Shown here: positions 6,942-7,667 of the stretch, one piece after another
Layout: each line of letters opens with the position of its first letter
Numbering within the stretch: the first letter of the stretch is position 1
From: an uncultured delta proteobacterium
GTDB taxonomy: Bacteria; RBG-13-61-14; DRUE01
DNA: 7,667 nt
Direction of reading: 5' to 3'
NCBI GenBank assembly: GCA_903930515.1
Contig: CAIYYW010000080.1
Location: forward strand, 1 to 7,667
The notes under the pieces: model-generated
Told to the model about the DNA's origin: nothing
Database searches by the model: none
What the model saw: only the letters and a program-made list of their open reading frames with translations
Translations under genes and position numbers: made by a program

Positions 6942-7471
6942 TATTCTTTTTCCTTTTTTTCGCGCTCTTGTCTCGCGCGGATATTGACTAATTGGGCTTG
7001 TCCGAGGGCCACTCTTTGCTCCTGTTTAAGCTCGGCGGAGAAGCGCTGGGGCCGGGCGAATTTTTCTCCTTGATAGGCTGATTTCTGGAGATGGGCGATC
7101 AGGTTGGAGATCATACCGCTGACCCGGCGGGCGAGGTCATGGAGGCGCTCGTAGTCGGAGGGACTGATATAATTCTGGTCGTGGGCGATTCGGAGTTGGG
7201 CGCGGACTTCACCGGCGGAGCCTTTGGCGTAGAAGAGGAACTGGATAAATTCGGTTTTGGAGCCGCGTTCAAAGCCCTCGGCGATATTGGACATAACGGA
7301 AACCGAGGATCGCCTAATTTGGTCCACCAGGCCGTAATCTCGGGCAAAGTTTTCCGAGCGGGTCAGGGCATAAATGGCATTGGTCAGCTCGGTTGCGCGC
7401 TGATAGATATGCAATTCCTCAAATGATTCCGCGACTTTGTTCCGACCCTTCATACCCTTCTCACTATTCAT
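6941..7471 (-). CDS. Four-helix bundle protein, 23S rRNA intervening-sequence (IVP) family
   Basis: The core matches the IVP/four-helix bundle family, first noticed in intervening sequences inside some 23S rRNA genes but also common as free-standing genes. Taking the Met at 7471 as residue 1 (176 aa), the hallmark stretch is YGLVDQIRRSSVSVMSNIAE (46-65) followed by GFERGSKTEF, then YAKGSAGEVRAQLRIA (81-96). The core runs from about 17 to 130. A charged tail of about 45 residues (131-176, ending REKKEKE) is longer than usual for the family and may be read-through into flanking DNA. ATG 7471 overlaps the stop of the HsdR-like stub (ATGAATAG), suggesting coupling. ATG 7453 lies just after GAGAAGGGT, and the frame is open back to 7525. 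No 23S rRNA sequence surrounds it. Function is unknown; an RNA- or nucleic-acid-related role is speculation. Confidence 0.87.
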   Translation of the reverse strand: MNSEKGMKGRNKVAESFEELHIYQRATELTNAIYALTRSENFARDYGLVDQIRRSSVSVMSNIAEGFERGSKTEFIQFLFYAKGSAGEVRAQLRIAHDQNYISPSDYERLHDLARRVSGMISNLIAHLQKSAYQGEKFARPQRFSAELKQEQRVALGQAQLVNIRARQEREKKEKE

Positions 7472-7562
7472 TCCGCAAACATTCTCTCTTTGGTCTCCAG
7501 CCGCGAGCATGCAAGGCCGGATCAACCAGCTTGGCGCGAGTATCTGATTCGTTATATCCCAT
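7464..7562 (-). pseudogene. Truncated N-terminus of type I restriction endonuclease subunit R (HsdR)
   Basis: The first 22 of these 32 codons read MGYNESDTRAKLVDPALH then ARGW, which closely matches the usual HsdR opening (N-E-x-D-T-R-A-K-L-I-D-P-x-L-x-x-x-G-W). HsdR subunits are about 800-1100 residues, carrying a nuclease and a DEAD-box translocase. Here the resemblance stops at Trp22, ten unrelated residues follow, and a TAG overlaps the IVP start. The ATG at 7562 is preceded by AAGG nine bases upstream and by a strong promoter at the right distance, so this is the real start of a once-complete gene, or now a short leader peptide for the IVP gene. It is too short to be a functional nuclease. 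Confidence 0.72.
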
Positions 7563-7591
7563 TATTTTCAGCCTTGAAGCAGTTGGATAGA

Positions 7592-7620
7592 ATTATAATT
7601 TTTACAGTGTTGAAAGTCAA
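7592..7620 (-). promoter_or_regulatory. Sigma70-type promoter driving the leftward gene run
   Basis: On the reverse strand TTGACT (7620-7615), a 17-bp spacer and TATAAT (7597-7592) form a near-perfect housekeeping promoter, eleven of twelve consensus bases. Transcription would start around 7585, giving a leader of roughly 20 nt before the HsdR-like ATG at 7562. It could serve the IVP gene and, by read-through, GH2 and cca, since no terminator is visible between them. Confidence 0.75.
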
Positions 7621-7643
7621 TTTTAGATATTATGGAAGAAGCT

Positions 7644-7658
7644 GGCCTTTGGCAGGCC
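7644..7658. repeat. Small GC-rich hairpin at the right edge
   Basis: GGCCT (7644-7648) and AGGCC (7654-7658) are perfect inverted arms around a five-base loop. It lies about 25 bp upstream of the promoter's -35 box. There is no T-run, and flanking sequence ends nine bases later, so whether it is an operator, the end of a neighbouring gene's terminator or chance cannot be told here. Confidence 0.35.
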
Positions 7659-7667
7659 CTAAGATCA

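Noticed and set aside
6941-7471. IVP gene as part of a 23S rRNA intervening sequence
   Set aside because: Flanking DNA encodes HsdR- and HsdS-like protein fragments and shows no recognisable 23S rRNA sequence.
7632-7667. Forward ATG followed by 12 open codons running off the right edge
   Set aside because: Too short to judge, no ribosome binding site, and the reverse strand has an equally open frame ending at the same place.

Overview
This window looks like bacterial chromosome from an uncultured, probably Gram-negative lineage. Coding parts are moderately GC-rich, intergenic parts are AT-rich, and clear Shine-Dalgarno sequences are scarce. The mix of genes (a scramblase/LURP-like protein, a 23S rRNA intervening-sequence-type four-helix bundle protein, a membrane-fused glycoside hydrolase) would fit a candidate phylum such as Omnitrophota, but that placement is weak inference. 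No rRNA, tRNA, CRISPR array or transposase is visible.

Layout. Positions 1-368 hold no convincing gene. A forward MATE-family multidrug/organic cation exporter follows (369-1754). It converges on a reverse-strand LURP-one/scramblase-like (tubby-fold) protein (1846-2442), with a short degenerate 20-bp repeat cluster between them. After an intergenic stretch of about 240 bp, everything to the right end is on the reverse strand. Read in its own 5'->3' order, that run is: a consensus sigma70-type promoter (7592-7620), a 32-residue stub that looks like the N-terminus of a type I restriction subunit HsdR (7562-7464), a four-helix bundle (IVP-like) gene (7471-6941), a short ORF that looks like a deleted HsdS specificity subunit (6941-6672), a large membrane-anchored GH2 enzyme with beta-glucuronidase-like motifs and a C-terminal multi-pass membrane domain (6659-4038), and a class II CCA tRNA nucleotidyltransferase with an HD domain (3995-2680). 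The last gene is interrupted by an apparent single-base frameshift in a homopolymer.

How the parts fit. The reverse genes are tightly packed: 8-bp and 1-bp overlaps, then 12-bp and 42-bp gaps. They could be one transcript from the promoter at the right edge, although cca has its own consensus -10 box six bases before its ATG. The first three reading frames look like wreckage of a type I restriction-modification locus now occupied by an IVP gene. The GH2 and cca genes have no obvious functional link. MATE and the LURP-like protein look like independent housekeeping or accessory genes.

Most notable points: the decayed hsdR/IVP/hsdS arrangement, the GH2-membrane fusion with a glucuronidase-type N-x-K motif, the cca frameshift, and a MATE transporter lacking the usual acidic residue of its first membrane helix. 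No complete new defence or mobile system is visible.
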